Shown piece by piece: positions 1-11,050 of a stretch of 64,000 nucleotides of DNA; position 1 is the first letter of the stretch, and each line of letters starts with the position of its first letter. Under the pieces are notes generated by a model, which did not search any database, was not told the origin of the DNA, and saw only the letters and a list, made by a program, of their open reading frames with translations. The position numbers were made by a program, and so were the translations under genes. The DNA is from Liolophura sinensis (Eukaryota > Mollusca > Polyplacophora > Chitonida > Chitonidae): contig NC_088307.1 in the NCBI RefSeq assembly GCF_032854445.1, positions 18,302,017-18,366,016 on the forward strand. Reading direction: 5' to 3'.

Positions 1-505
1 TCACAGGCACTGTCGAGCGTTTATTGTCAGCGAGGCCTGAGGAACACCGGGAGTGGATGACTATGATTTCATTGACAGAGGATTCTACTTGCATGGTTGG
101 CTGCTTCATATGATTGCTGCAGTGATTTGAAGACCGGTTTACAGTCAACCAAAGTAGCACGACTGCAGATATGAAAGTCACGTCTGACATGCAGAAAATC
201 CAAACAAAACTTGAAGGAAACTCTAAAAAAAATGTCATCGTATTCTAACTCGTGAGAACTATGTATAGACTACCTCAGTTCAGACAACTAACTTTTGGAA
301 CAAAGACGTTGCTAGTTGGAATCCAGCTTTCACTGGTTTGGCCTTGAAGTTTGTGTGGTACCTAATGAAATGCTGTTCTTTCCTATGGTTATTATTTCGT
401 TTTTCTCCTTCTGTGTGGAAAATGAATACCTTTCTTGCATATTGTGTTAGACATCACTCCAAAGGTAAATAAATATAATAAATAAAATAAAATAACATTA
501 CTTAC
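1..505 (-). other. Start of intron 1 of the intermediate filament gene
   Basis: The stretch follows the splice donor at 505 on the minus strand and should be the first part of an intron that runs off the window. I see no further filament exon in it and no recognisable repeat apart from an A/T-rich run at 470-497. Confidence 0.6.
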
Positions 506-993
506 TGTGCCTTTTCGTGGGTCAACTGATCTTCTAGACTAACCAGCTTTACGTCAGTGTCGGCTTTCTCTTTTGACAGGTCGTCAATGATGTTCCTAGC
601 CTGCGCTAGTTCAGTCTCGTACATATCCTTGATTTTTGTCGGGTCGAAATTTTTCCGGAGTTTATCCAGCTCGGTTTGCAAAGCTTTGTTTTGGGCCTCC
701 AAGAAACGCACCCTCTCAATGTAAGTGGCAAAGCGCTCATTCAGATTTTGCATATCCTTCTTCTCTTGCGCTCTCGACTCCTTCATGGAGTTAACCCCCT
801 TGCCCGTAGCGTTGGCATAGGTGCCGGGTTGCAGGGTAATGCCTGCAGGAGGCGCTGCTCCATACGATAATCGATTCGTCTGCCTGGTGATGGGGGAATT
901 TCCAGGATGCGCCGTCCGCTGGATGACTGTCGTGTTGCGGTTTCCAATGATGGGCTCATAGCTGCCACTGCGCCGATTTGGTGTGGTCGCCAT
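506..993 (-). CDS. Intermediate filament protein, first coding exon (partial gene)
   Basis: The 162 complete codons start at ATG 993-991 in a good context (AAAATGG) and end at a GTAAGT donor at 505, leaving a phase 2 intron. Residues 1-75 form a basic, Ser/Thr/Pro-rich head. From about residue 75 the sequence is a heptad-type rod start containing NLNERFATYIERVRFLEAQN, the highly conserved coil 1A initiation motif of intermediate filaments. It continues into coil 1B (MYETELAQARNIIDDLSKEK). The head lacks an obvious lamin-type Cdk site and no nuclear localisation signal can be seen in this exon, so a cytoplasmic protostome filament protein is more likely than a lamin. The rest of the rod and the tail lie outside the window to the left. 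Expected role: cytoskeletal filament, assembling as coiled-coil dimers. Confidence 0.92.
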
Positions 994-1174
994 TTTTACT
1001 TTCCGTCGATCAAAACACTCGATTTACGCAACACTAAATTCCTGTGGCAGGTATAAGTTAAAAAAGTTTTTGAGGAAAAAAAATCTGCAAAAGAATCCGT
1101 GGAGAGATTCAGTTGAGCTAGCTTTCCTGTTGTTGCTGGAATGAGAAGAGACCGAATGGGGGGCTCGAAGTGAA

Positions 1175-1300
1175 TCGGTTTAAATACCCTCAAATAGTTA
1201 ATTATTGCGCCCACGGGGCAAGTGGTATCTAACGAGTCCGTCGATTGGCTGACAGGCTACTTTGTGCAACAGCGATTTCTGACCAGCAGTCTGATTGGGC
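1175..1300 (-). promoter_or_regulatory. Putative core promoter of the intermediate filament gene
   Basis: On the minus strand a TATTTAAA box lies at 1186-1179, about 185 bases upstream of the ATG. Two CCAAT motifs lie further upstream at 1248-1244 and 1298-1294. The spacing would put the transcription start near 1150 and give a 5' UTR of about 155 bases. This is motif reading only; no transcript evidence is available. Confidence 0.45.
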
Positions 1301-1970
1301 GAATTCACCGTTGTCAGTGGAGCGAAGCGACAATGGGAAGGTACGCATCGCTGAACATGTCTTTTCAGAAAAAGAAGCGAGTCGGAACTTGAGGCTTCAC
1401 ATACAAGACAACATGACAAGAGTGACGGAATCTCGGTAGATTGAAGGACAATCAGTTGAACTTGATAAGTGGGTGATTACGTCCGGCCGACCACTGTCAC
1501 AAACAACAATAATACCGGTAGTAGGACATCGGCGAGACTTGTCCGGGAAAACCCGTATCAAACAAGACTGTTCCCATTATTCACCAAGCCACACCCCGCG
1601 GAGATCACGGACTAAGGCATTAACGCCTGTCATTTCCGACCCGTTATAAACTGAAAAAAAAATGTAAAGGGTATAAGGAGGTGGGAAAACGTTTTAGGGT
1701 TGAAATAAACATGGGAATTAAGCTTGTATTCGCACTGCAGCTTGTCACGAAACGATTTTATTTTCCTGCTGAGCATGTGACACTTTGTGCATGGATATCG
1801 CACTTATCTCCTTTGATTAATCATTGTTGTGAAGCACTTTAAACTTCAAGAATTACATTCATTAAAATTCAAGGAGATGCATATACAACTCTTTTAACAT
1901 TAGCCGGGTTTTATTTCATTGTTAATACATTGCGGTACCGAGTATTCCCTTTAGTCTGCACATACCACAA
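1301..1970. other. Intergenic, nothing recognised
   Basis: Upstream flank of the filament gene. No coding pattern, tandem repeat or mobile element could be supported here. Confidence 0.5.
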
Positions 1971-2092
1971 ATTTATTTATTTGTTTGACTGGAGTTTTAC
2001 GCTGTACACAAGTTTATTTCACTTATACGACAGCGGTCAGCATTATGGTATGCTGCATACTGCTGCCAGACTTTCCCACGTACGGCCGGAAT
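1971..2092 (-). repeat. SINE family A fragment
   Basis: Diverged, 5'-truncated copy of the commonest repeat in the window. Read on this strand its 3' part begins with a TTATTT-rich tail, then the TTTTACGC..GTAC..A block and the CACTTATACGAC block, ending at a TACGGCCGGA block. Confidence 0.65.
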
Positions 2093-3254
2093 TAGGCCAA
2101 AGGTATGAAAAATTTTCTGGACAGATGCGTTTTTAGAGGCGATGCACGGCAGCGGGACAAACACTTCCTTATGTATTCAACTGCACAGAAGAAATATGCT
2201 TATAAACTCGTTACGGCTGAGAAATCGTACGTTCTACAGTAACTCAAGCCACCAAGCTAGTTAGCATTAATGTCAAATATGCCATGCAGAAATCTTGCCT
2301 TTGTATTTGGACCAATACAAAAAGATTGTTCTGCTTTTTTAAAATGCACAACTCTACTGATTGCAATCACTTCGCGAAATTGATTTGGCAAAAACGAGGT
2401 AGTGAATTTCTCGGGAGAACACTTCTGTGTTTCAATAACCACTTTCACTTCTGATCGTTTGGTTGTAATCACTGAAGCGTATCGAAGGTTAACGCTATCT
2501 TCAATCACCATCTGACACCCAGTGTGAACAAATCCTGATTTAAAGATATATCGGTGAATATATTTGGACGAAGTGAAAAAAATAACCATTACACTATTGA
2601 CCTTTAAAGCGAAAGAAAACAAAGGTCGGCAGAAAGGCCCTTGAAAATTGCTAAGGTACTATTACTTAATTTTTACAAAATTTTTAAAAGATATATAAGC
2701 TTTAAGTTATTGGCCACTTTTGGTGTCAATGACGTTACGCCCACCCTACCCCTCCATCAAGTCCGGTATTTACTGTTGAAATAGCTCATATTTGTGTTTA
2801 AGAAGCTCATATTTGTACTTAACATATACATTAGTAAATTTCAAAATAATTTGTTCTAAAATGGAGTAACGGTTAAAGTAAAAAATACGATGTCATACTG
2901 TGGTCTAGAAAACACACCTTAGAATCCATCCATTTGATATCATTCAAATATCTTTAAAAAATAATGGAAAATAAATCAAAGACGTTTCACAGACATTTTT
3001 GGTCTTTCTTACAACGATTATTTTGTTTTTAGTATTCTTTCTGTTTAACACTACCCAAAGTTTTCGTTGGTCGAAATCTGTCAATCAACCAACCAATCAA
3101 TAAATCAATCAATCGATCAATTCATCCTAGTGAGTAAAGGTTACTCGTTTCTATCAACCATAATACATGGTTTGCTTGTTGTCTTGCGTCAAAATTTTTG
3201 TCAAATACAACAATAAATCAATGAGTTAATCGATAAATCAATGACTCATTGAAC
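2093..3254. other. Intergenic, A/T-rich, nothing recognised
   Basis: A 121-codon open frame on the minus strand (2622-2257) has no recognisable domain and no splice context. Short (TCAA)n-like runs occur near 3085-3120 and 3215-3255. Confidence 0.5.
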
Positions 3255-3400
3255 CAATCCAGTCAGATGTTAGAAAGTGTATTAGGTAATACTGGTTTTA
3301 AGTCATATTTTATATTTCAAATTTTAGCCAAACTCAGCAGCCAACGCAGTTGTCCAAGTCAAAGTAAAACAGGAGCAGTTTTAGTTCATATTTAATATAT
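3255..3400 (+). repeat. Dispersed repeat Y, copy 1
   Basis: This segment is about 80% similar to the reverse complement of 38705-38850, including a GCCAAACTCAGCAGCC block followed by GTCAAAGTA. Its class is unknown. Confidence 0.6.
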
Positions 3401-3540
3401 TGTTACTAATAAATACAATTATGTTGGGGCTATGTGCAATAGTAAAAGCAATAGCAATAGCAATAGAACAGTATTAAACAACCTAGCTTTGGACTTTGAG
3501 TCTGGAATATCTACATGTTGCACTGTCACGGAGTGAGCGA

Positions 3541-3640
3541 GCCGTAGCCGAGTGGTTAAGACGTCTGCCTATCATTCGCTATGTTGCACGCGACATGTGT
3601 TCCGCCATGGGTTCAATCCCACTGTCGAACGAGGATTTTT
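3541..3640 (+). repeat. tRNA-like sequence (Ser/Leu type) or SINE head
   Basis: A box-A-like TAGCCGAGTGGTTAAG at about 3546 is followed about 65 bases later by a box-B-like GGGTTCAATCCCAC. The long distance resembles a class II tRNA with an extended variable arm. The acceptor ends do not pair convincingly, so it is more likely a tRNA pseudogene or the promoter-bearing head of a SINE than a working tRNA gene. Confidence 0.5.
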
Positions 3641-3904
3641 CCAGATTCCCCTTGGTAGCAATAATCGGGCAACGGTGCACTGTTCTGATCGTATTGTCAA
3701 CAACTTTCTGCTTCATAATTATGTCTAACTCTCTTTCTCTTCCCAGTTCATTCCTGTTTTTCATATCTTTGGAAACATATTTTCTGTGAGAAAAGACAGC
3801 CCTACTTGTATTTAATAATTATTATTCAATTATACAATATGAATTCGAATCGTTAGCTGATAAGGTATTCTAATAAGTAACACGTACGACAACTAGATCC
3901 AAAC

Positions 3905-4110
3905 CGGGGTCTCATTGGCCGAGGTGATTAGCGTGCCAGCACGGCGCAATTATCCAGGAGCCTCTCACTAATGCGGTCTGTTGCTTATGCTGGCTTCCTC
4001 TCGAGCCGTACGTGGGAAGTTCTGTCAGCAACATGTGAATGGTCGTGGGTTTCTCCCGGGATCTTCCCGGCTTCCTCCTACCATAAAGCTGGCCAGCATT
4101 GTATATTGTT
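3905..4110 (+). repeat. SINE family A, near full length
   Basis: It begins with the tRNA-like head (TCATTGGCCGAGGTGATTAG), then the CCAGGAGCCTCTCAC block, the GCTGGCTTCCTCTC block and the CCTCCTACCATAA block. It stops at GTATA before its own 3' tail, where the next repeat begins. Confidence 0.75.
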
Positions 4111-4123
4111 TTTTGATTGATTT

Positions 4124-4243
4124 GATTGGTGTTTTACGCCGTACTCAAGAATATTTCACTTATACGACGGCGGCCACCATTATGGTGGGTGGAGCCAGCA
4201 TCGTATAAGTGAAATATTCTTGAGTGCAGCGTTAACACCAATC
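4124..4243. repeat. Inverted repeat formed by two SINE A 3' ends
   Basis: Arm 4124-4169 and arm 4200-4243 are near-perfect reverse complements (both carry the GATTGGTG..CAAGAATATTTCAC..TATACGA blocks). A 30-base spacer separates them. This is what two SINE 3' ends in head-to-head orientation would give; single-stranded, it would fold into a long hairpin. Confidence 0.8.
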
Positions 4244-4461
4244 AAATAAATAAATACATCCAAATCACACAAGAATTCCGCTTCAGTGCCTATACTGCAT
4301 TAAAGGATTGCAAGGCAAATGCCCAAGACTAATTCGGTGCGTACAAAGAAGTGAGAAGTAATTAAGTAAATCTTATCCAAAGTATGAATAAGGTTGGAGT
4401 GACACATCATTGAGAAAATGAGTCGCCAGTCTTCTCTACCGTTATCTCAGTATAATATGAA

Positions 4462-4560
4462 ACCTACATTGTAGAGAGTAAAACCAGAACAGCGACGACG
4501 GTGTGACAGTTGCCAAACCGTCGCACGGTGAAATACGGCTTCCTGTTAAAGGGGGAGAAC
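4462..4560 (+). repeat. Dispersed repeat E, single-unit copy
   Basis: It contains one AGTAAAACCAGAACAGCGAC unit, then the GTGTGACAGTTGCCAAA..CGCACGGTGAAATACGGC flank. The same order is seen after the 48-bp minisatellite near 10230, so this looks like the unexpanded form of that element. Confidence 0.6.
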
Positions 4561-5204
4561 ACTTAAAATTATGACACTACAGGCTGAAAAGAGCACATTT
4601 TTTTCTTTCTGGTGGTGTCTGCTGCATAATTTTGCGATTTTTTCTCGCCATACACGTAAAGCCTGAAAACGGCAAAGCTAGCATAAATCGCTGAGTCCAT
4701 CGTGTCCTCCATCTATAACACCCTGTAATTTATGCTGGGGATGTGTTGCCTCTCAGCCAATGAAAGTGGTTAAAACTGCCGGCTTGTTCGTGTAAGCTAC
4801 CCACGTCCAACATTCCGGTGTCCCGATCGTCAAGCGGAAAACGAACTGTACTGTTAGCTACCTTCTGGGAAGAAGAGGTCTACCGCAAATGTACGAACTG
4901 CACTTCGGTGGTTTCCGACGGCAACTCTCCTCCTAAGACAGAAGACTTCAGGACTAGTTCTTTGGCAAAATGGAGTCGCCCACAGCAGATTTGGCGCTGA
5001 CTTTATTTATTATTTATCAACTTGAGGTACATATTAGAATTTTTTATGGCATGAACCTGCAAGAAAATGCATACTCTTTTCAATGGCATTTGTTTGATAT
5101 TTATGTTTTCTTCTCCTTTAATTTTAAACCGTCTCGGTTTAGTGGGTTTTGTCGTAACTGTTCATTAGCCCTGAATGACTGTAACTGGACAGTCATCCGG
5201 GGTT
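4561..5204. other. Intergenic, nothing recognised
   Basis: Short open frames at 4818-5000 and 4970-5305 have no domain, splice context or repeat support. Confidence 0.45.
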
Positions 5205-5338
5205 CACTGTTTATGTGGCTTCCTCTCCGGTTGGAGGTTGAAAGGTCTTCCAGCAACCTGCGGATGGTCGTGGGTTTAAGTGAAATTTTCTTGAGTACGG
5301 TGTAAAATACCAATCAAATACATAAATAGATAAACAGA

Positions 5339-5377
<39 letters not shown>

Positions 5378-5430
5378 AAGTACATAAATAAATAAAAGTA
5401 CATAAATAAATAAATAAATAAATAACAGTT
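5205..5430 (+). repeat. SINE family A fragment with long (AAAT)n tail
   Basis: It carries the CTTCCTCTCCGG..CCAGCAACCTGCGGATGG block, a deletion of the middle, then CTTGAGTACGGTGTAAAATACCAATC and about 110 bases of AAAT repeats (5320-5428). Confidence 0.75.
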
Positions 5431-5687
5431 CATGTAAATGCTTAAATTCTTTCAAATTACATGCCCTCTTGTCTCTCTTTGGTGAGATCTGGTGTAGCCA
5501 AGAGGTAAAATACACCACAATTAGGAGTTGATCACATACAGAAATCAATACAGTGTATTTAGATGCACGAATGCGTACTGTGTGAGGTTTCCTCTGGATA
5601 ATGAGGCCTGTATAATGTATTTTTAGTTTTCAGATTTCCGGATGTATGTATCAGTGTACATGAAGGAGAACCCCAACGCCTTTATTA

Positions 5688-5795
5688 ATTTATTTATTTG
5701 ATTGGTGGTGATTGGTGGTGTACGTCGTACTCAATAATATTTCACTTGCATTGGTGAGAGACTCCTGGGTCATTGCGCTGCCCCTCCCCCCACCC
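5688..5795 (-). repeat. SINE family A fragment
   Basis: Reverse-oriented copy. The tail TTTATTTATTTGATTGGTG is partly duplicated, the middle is deleted, and the CATTGGTGAGAGACTCCTGG head block follows directly. Confidence 0.65.
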
Positions 5796-6778
5796 CCAAC
5801 GCCTTTTATACCAAATGTTCCCTAGACACAATATTTTCTAACGTTAGTATGTAAAATGCATTTAAAAAACTAGTTCCCCATTAAAAAAAATTAATAAATT
5901 TGGACCGTCTGCCTGTCTTGTCGGCCGCGGAGCTCTGGTCGAGTGACGTCATGCCGTGCAAATCTGCTTGGATTATGTATTGAAAAGTCCTACAAAGCAC
6001 TGACAAATCATTGCATTAGGGCGACCCACTGTGTGCTTTTCCTGAAGTTATAGCATGACTAAATCAATTAATTAGCACATTGAAAATTATATACATGTAA
6101 GTAAAACACATTTACAGCAAATATTTAGAGATACCGGAGTTGCATGTATTAGATCCTGCAAAAGCGAGTAGAGCATAGCGACTACGCGTTACGACAGCCA
6201 ATTTTCGCTCACGTACCTGCCAACGTAAATTACGCGACCCTGTCTGGTTTGTCTGACACCAATTGGACATCCATGGAATTCTAGTAATACCCTTGGAGAA
6301 TTTGGCGCGATTCGCAGTTAACAGATTATTATATTTTATAGTCAAGTCGAGCGACAGGCCTTCACTCTAAGAAAGATTGGTTCTTCAAGGCACTCGAGAT
6401 CTAGTCCATATTTTCTCAATCTGTGTCATTTTTAGCCCGTGCGTTTAACGTTACAGTACTCTGCGTTGTGTTACTGCAGTTGCAAAGCCACACTTGGGCA
6501 GGGAATAATCTCGAAATTGGTTGTAAAAAGTACAGCGATTGTCTCATGTGGTCTGTGTTGTACACAGAGAAGCCTCACATGCCTGCGGGGAATGCACCGC
6601 CGGGACGTCACAACGGTGGCTCTGTCGTATTGGAGTAGATTTTGTGATGTTTGATCATCATATTCTACCGTTTTTCTTCCGTTTTCGGTGTTTTAAAACG
6701 ATTGGAATCGATTCCAGGAACATAAAAGCATATATTTTTAGTTTGGAAGGCCCAGCGCTGAGATTCTATTTTAAGCTC
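5796..6778. other. Intergenic, nothing recognised
   Basis: No gene can be supported. The open frame at 6423-6638 begins with GTG rather than ATG. Its hydrophobic start could suggest a signal peptide, but I see no support beyond that. Confidence 0.4.
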
Positions 6779-6845
6779 CCAACGCTTTCTGCAAACAAAG
6801 TGATCTCCCTTGATATCGGGGCCATGCTAATCGTTTTTCTGCGCA
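6779..6845 (-). pseudogene. U6 snRNA-like fragment
   Basis: The minus strand contains GATTAGCATGGCCCC (6832-6818), identical to the central U6 snRNA segment. It is followed at the expected spacing by CAAGG, then a TCAC and AAAGCGTT arrangement like the U6 sequence ending in GAAGCGTT. The 5' stem and the invariant ACAGA box are not intact (GCAGAAAAAC precedes), so it looks like a decayed U6-derived copy rather than a functional gene. Confidence 0.4.
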
Positions 6846-6944
6846 CAGAACTGGACACAGACCCCCATTACAACTTCCGTTTTTCGGTAGGGACGATTGT
6901 AGTTCTGTGAATTTTAGGGTATAAAGTCTTTTTTTGCACCCAGG

Positions 6945-7300
6945 CGTCCATTTTTGGTGCACAGGTGCATGCTTGGTATTAAAATGCTGGAAACTGTCTA
7001 AACTTTGAGGAGGTATGAGCTTTATTGATGAAAGTTTGAAATTCTGGGCGAGAGGACACAAGGTGTGAGGTAGTGATGAGGCTGCGAGTGACGTCCCCTT
7101 GGCGTTGCTAGGCACGCCTCCCAGCTTACCGGCATGGAAAGGTCCAGATTTTCACGGTCAACCTATGTCAAGATTTTTATGGCTTCTTTCTCACAGGCTG
7201 GGCCAGGTATGCACCAAAGTTTATTGGCCACGGAATGTTTGGGACTGAGCTACAGCGCTAGACGTTAACATTGTCGCTTATGGAAAATTAATGGGGGTCC
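6945..7300 (+). repeat. Duplicated element, copy 1
   Basis: About 355 bases matching 8340-8695 at roughly 85-90% identity by eye. Shared landmarks in order: GTGCATGCTTGG, TTCTGGGCGAGAGGACACAAGG, GATGAGGCTGCGAGTGACGT, GGTATGCACCAAAG and ACATTGTCGCTTAT. It carries no coding frame I trust; its class is unknown. Confidence 0.75.
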
Positions 7301-7863
7301 GAGGCCAACTTTGAGTGCCCGAGTTGACCAGACATAATAGGTCAACCGGAAATAATCCGGTATTCATTTTCACACTGATTTTCATAGCAGATGCCGGAAA
7401 TTAATATTTGCCTTGTAGATGAAGACATGTGCATTAGTTTTAATATTACAAAGACAGTTTGTTGAGGGAGAAGTTAGTTCAAATGTACAACAGAAACACA
7501 CGTAGATCTGCAGCTGTCCCACGGACGAAGCTGTAGAGCGGCGTATGAATAACTCACCACGAGACAACTTACCGAAATACAGCTCACCAGGAGATAAGTA
7601 AGCAGTAGTTCCAGGGTTCAATTTCAGGTCTGGATATGCCTGTACCGTTGTTTAAAATCGATACTGACCTTCACTTTCTGGGCTTGGCGCTTAGTACACT
7701 GTGCTACGTATACTGTTTTGTTTGCTATCGTTATATTCTGTGAGCTATTTCGGTGTCACAGCGCAAAAAAATAAATGCTACCATGCAAGCGACACAGCTG
7801 AAACTGACCAAGTGGTTTTCAAATCGACATCTGGTGAAATAAAGGTATCCAATGCGCATATAA

Positions 7864-7865
<2 letters not shown>

Positions 7866-7929
<64 letters not shown>
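7866..7929 (+). repeat. (AT)n microsatellite
   Basis: About 31 uninterrupted AT dinucleotides. Confidence 0.98.
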
Positions 7930-7930
<1 letters not shown>

Positions 7931-8339
7931 CGCTATTATTAAATTAGTGAACAATTCAAATACCGGTGCTTAATCCTCAAACCGATTCAGAGAAAAAGCT
8001 AAAGTTGAAAGAAATGAGTAGGCCTATACACTTTACATGTAGACCTTGCCTTTGGGAATGTCACTGTACATCCTATTGCGGTCATTTGTAGGGCAAAATC
8101 ACAAAGGTTAAAAAAAATACACCTAAAAATACATAAGTAAAGCCAAAAAGGCATTCTTCGAGCGCTCCTCCAGAGCTAAATGTACAATTCCTGTCCTACA
8201 GCGCAGCCGTTCTCGATTCGCTCAGCTAGAATGGGTCAACGTACGAAACATAGAGCCCAGATTCGCTCCCATGCGAACAATTTCATTGTAAAAACAGCTC
8301 GAACCCTACCTTATTCCGATTTCCACTGATTCCCTGAGC

Positions 8340-8695
8340 CTGCCATGTTTGGTGTACAGGTGCATGCTTGGAGTCAAAATGATGAAAATTGTCTGAGCTT
8401 TGGGCAGGTATGGGTTTTAATGATGAAAGTTGAAAATTCTGGGCGAGAGGACACAAGGAGACTGGTGGTGATGAGGCTGCGAGTGACGTCCCCTTGGCGT
8501 CGCTGGACTTCCCTTCCAGCTGCCGACATAGAAAGGTCCAGATTTTGACGGTCAACTTCTGTCAAGATTTTTAAGGCTGCTCTCTCACAGGGTGGGTCAG
8601 GTATGCACCAAAGCTTATTGGCCACGGAATGTTTGGGACTGCATGAGCTACAGCGCTAAACATTAACATTGTCGCTTATTGAAAATTAATGGGTG
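8340..8695 (+). repeat. Duplicated element, copy 2
   Basis: Second copy of the 6945-7300 element in the same orientation, about 1.4 kb downstream. The two copies differ by scattered substitutions and small indels, so the duplication is not recent. Confidence 0.75.
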
Positions 8696-9692
8696 TGTGA
8701 GGTCTTATCCAAGCCAACAGACTCATTACAGCGCACGGTTTAAACAAAACGATCACGTGCTCGGTACGAAACGAATGCATAAGACGAGATGTCAAAACGT
8801 ACATGCAGTTTCATATTCTTGGCCAAGGGAAATGGTTTCCAGCTCAGCAGATGTTTGTATGCATGCATTGTAAGAAGGCATCGTCAAGCATGATCGAGGT
8901 TACTTCAGGAAAAGCTGTCATTTGTCATTTCCAGAGCAGAGTGTTTGCGCATGCGCTGTAAAGAGTCTGTTCACTGGGATAAACTTTCTAAGCACTATTA
9001 CAAGGTAACAGAAAAATTTGCATTTGTGTTTGGCAATGGTGAAGAATCGTTCAAAAAGAATTCATGTATATCAATCATTACAAAAATGGACTAGTGAATG
9101 GTCTAATACCAAGCTGTGAACAGTATTTCAACCAAATCGGTGCATAAATGTTCAAAAAACTCTGCTGCTGATAGATATACATTCACAAAGGAAGAGACAA
9201 ATAAACCACGGAAAAAACACACCACGTCCTTGGCGTGGTTTAATATTTACCAGGTGGACAGAAGCTAGAATACGAAGAATTATAATGTTAGCGATCGACT
9301 GAGCTTCAAGATCGGGTGGGTGGGGGGGGGGGGGATCTGCTAGGTCATGGCCATTGGCTCACGGAAGGTGTTTCAAAATCAGGATCCAAACTCTAATTGG
9401 AAATAAAATACTTGCAGGCCATTTTCATTAACATGATCAGCATTGCAATTTCTTAAACAGATATATAATATAAACTAATGTAAACTATAAACAGGTTTCC
9501 ATTATGTCGAAAAGATATCCCTGTCCTTTCCCACTGTGTAAATCAGTGGCGTTTTCATTAATAGTAGGACTGGTATAGTTGTAGATGTCATGTAGAAAGT
9601 GGATTTTTTAGGTAACAGTATTATCTTTATTAAGATTACACTTTCTGGATATAATACAAGTCCTTTAGTACTGCGCGAATTGATATAATTAA
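8696..9692. other. Intergenic, nothing recognised
   Basis: It contains a poly-G run near 9317-9333. No gene or element could be supported. Confidence 0.5.
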
Positions 9693-10228
9693 AGACGTAC
9701 AGTACAGAATGTAAAACCAGAGCAGCGACGACACTGTGATAGACGTGCAGCATAGAGAGTAAAACCAGAGCAGCGACGACAGTGTGATAAACGTACAGCA
9801 TGGAGAGTAAAACCAGATCAGCGACGACACTGTGATAGGCGTGCAGCATAGAGAGTAATACCAGAGCAGCGACGACAGTGTGGTAAACGTACGGCATGGA
9901 GAGTAAAACCAGAGAGGCGATGACACTGTGGTAGACGTACAGCATAGAGAGTAATACCAGAGCAGCGACAACAGTGTGATAGACGTACAACATAGAGAGT
10001 AAAACAGAGAGAGCAGCGACGACACTGATAGACGTACACCATAGAGAGTAATACCAGAGCAGCGACGACAGTGTGATAGACGTACAAAATAGAGAGTAAA
10101 ACCAGAGCAGCAACAACAGTGTGACAGACGTACAACATACATGTAGAGAGTAAAACCAGAACAGCGACGACAGTGTGATAGACGTACAGCATAGAGAGTA
10201 AAACCAGAGCAGCGACGACAGTGTGATA
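9693..10228 (+). repeat. 48-bp minisatellite, about 11 units, inside repeat E
   Basis: Each unit follows the pattern AGACGTACAGCATAGAGAGT then AAAACCAGAGCAGCGACGAC then AGTGTGAT, with starts at 9693, 9741 and 9789. The unit length is a multiple of three, so stop-free reading frames run through it on the minus strand; these are artefacts. The right flank (10229-10500, AATGGTCACACG, ATTTACCTCAGTCAGGG) is shared with other E copies. Confidence 0.95.
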
Positions 10229-10604
10229 GCTGGCAAATGGTCACACGAAATCGGTGAAATACGGCCGATGAAATACACTCAATTTACCTCAGTCAGGGTT
10301 TTATTCTAACTGTTCATGTAAATGCATAAATAGTAGCAATTTTTATAGATTGTAGCACCATGGATTAAGCAGAATTACGTTGCAAATTACTAGATTTCAC
10401 TGGTCTAGAATTATTAAAAATGCTGGGTTGGTCTCTGGTTCGAAACTCGCAGTAGACACAGCCTATTTTCAGCACTAGAATCTGTAATGTTTTCAGAAAG
10501 TGTAATCCCAAATAATGATAAAACTCTTACTTAACGCAAAGTTAGCTTTTTCAATTTCAATTTCCTTGCAAATTAAATATTTCCTTTATTTCGTTTTACA
10601 GATC

Positions 10605-10866
10605 GCTTGTGTGCAGATTCCAGCTTTTCGTTTCATCGGCACACACTATCAGGAAGGCTTGTGTGCAGATTCCAACTTTCCGTTTCATCGGCACACACTA
10701 TCAGGAAGGCTTGTGTGCAGATTCCAGCTTTCCGTTTCATCGGCACACACTATCAGGAAGGTTTGGGTGCAGATTCCAGCTTTCCGTTTCATCGGCACAC
10801 ACTATCAGGAAGGCTTGTGTGCAGATTCCAGCTTTCCGTTTCATCGGCACGCATTATACGGAAGGC
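10605..10866 (+). repeat. 52-bp minisatellite, 5 units
   Basis: The unit begins CTTGTGTGCAGATTCCAGCT and ends CACACTATCAGGAAGG. It lies between two repeat E segments. Confidence 0.95.
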
Positions 10867-10911
10867 TTATGGGAAACTTGTTAGCTGCACCTACCTTACA
10901 TATAAATAACT

Positions 10912-11050
10912 ACAACACAGAGAGTAAAACCAGAGAAGTGATGACTGTCTAATATTTTGCAAATGGCCACACGTAAAATACACGTGAACTCCGGCTCAAT
11001 TTACCTCAGTCAGGGTTTTATTTCAACTGTTCATGTATATGCTTAGAAGT
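10912..11050 (+). repeat. Dispersed repeat E, partial copy
   Basis: AGAGAGTAAAACCAGAGAAG is followed by GCAAATGGCCACACG and CAATTTACCTCAGTCAGGG, the same order as after the 48-bp array. Confidence 0.7.

Noticed and set aside
6423..6638. Small secreted protein with a hydrophobic start
   Set aside because: It begins at GTG, not ATG, and lies next to repeats; nothing else supports it.
9502..10278. Open frames of up to 258 codons over the 48-bp array, minus strand
   Set aside because: The repeat period is a multiple of three, so stop-free frames are automatic; no splice or domain support.
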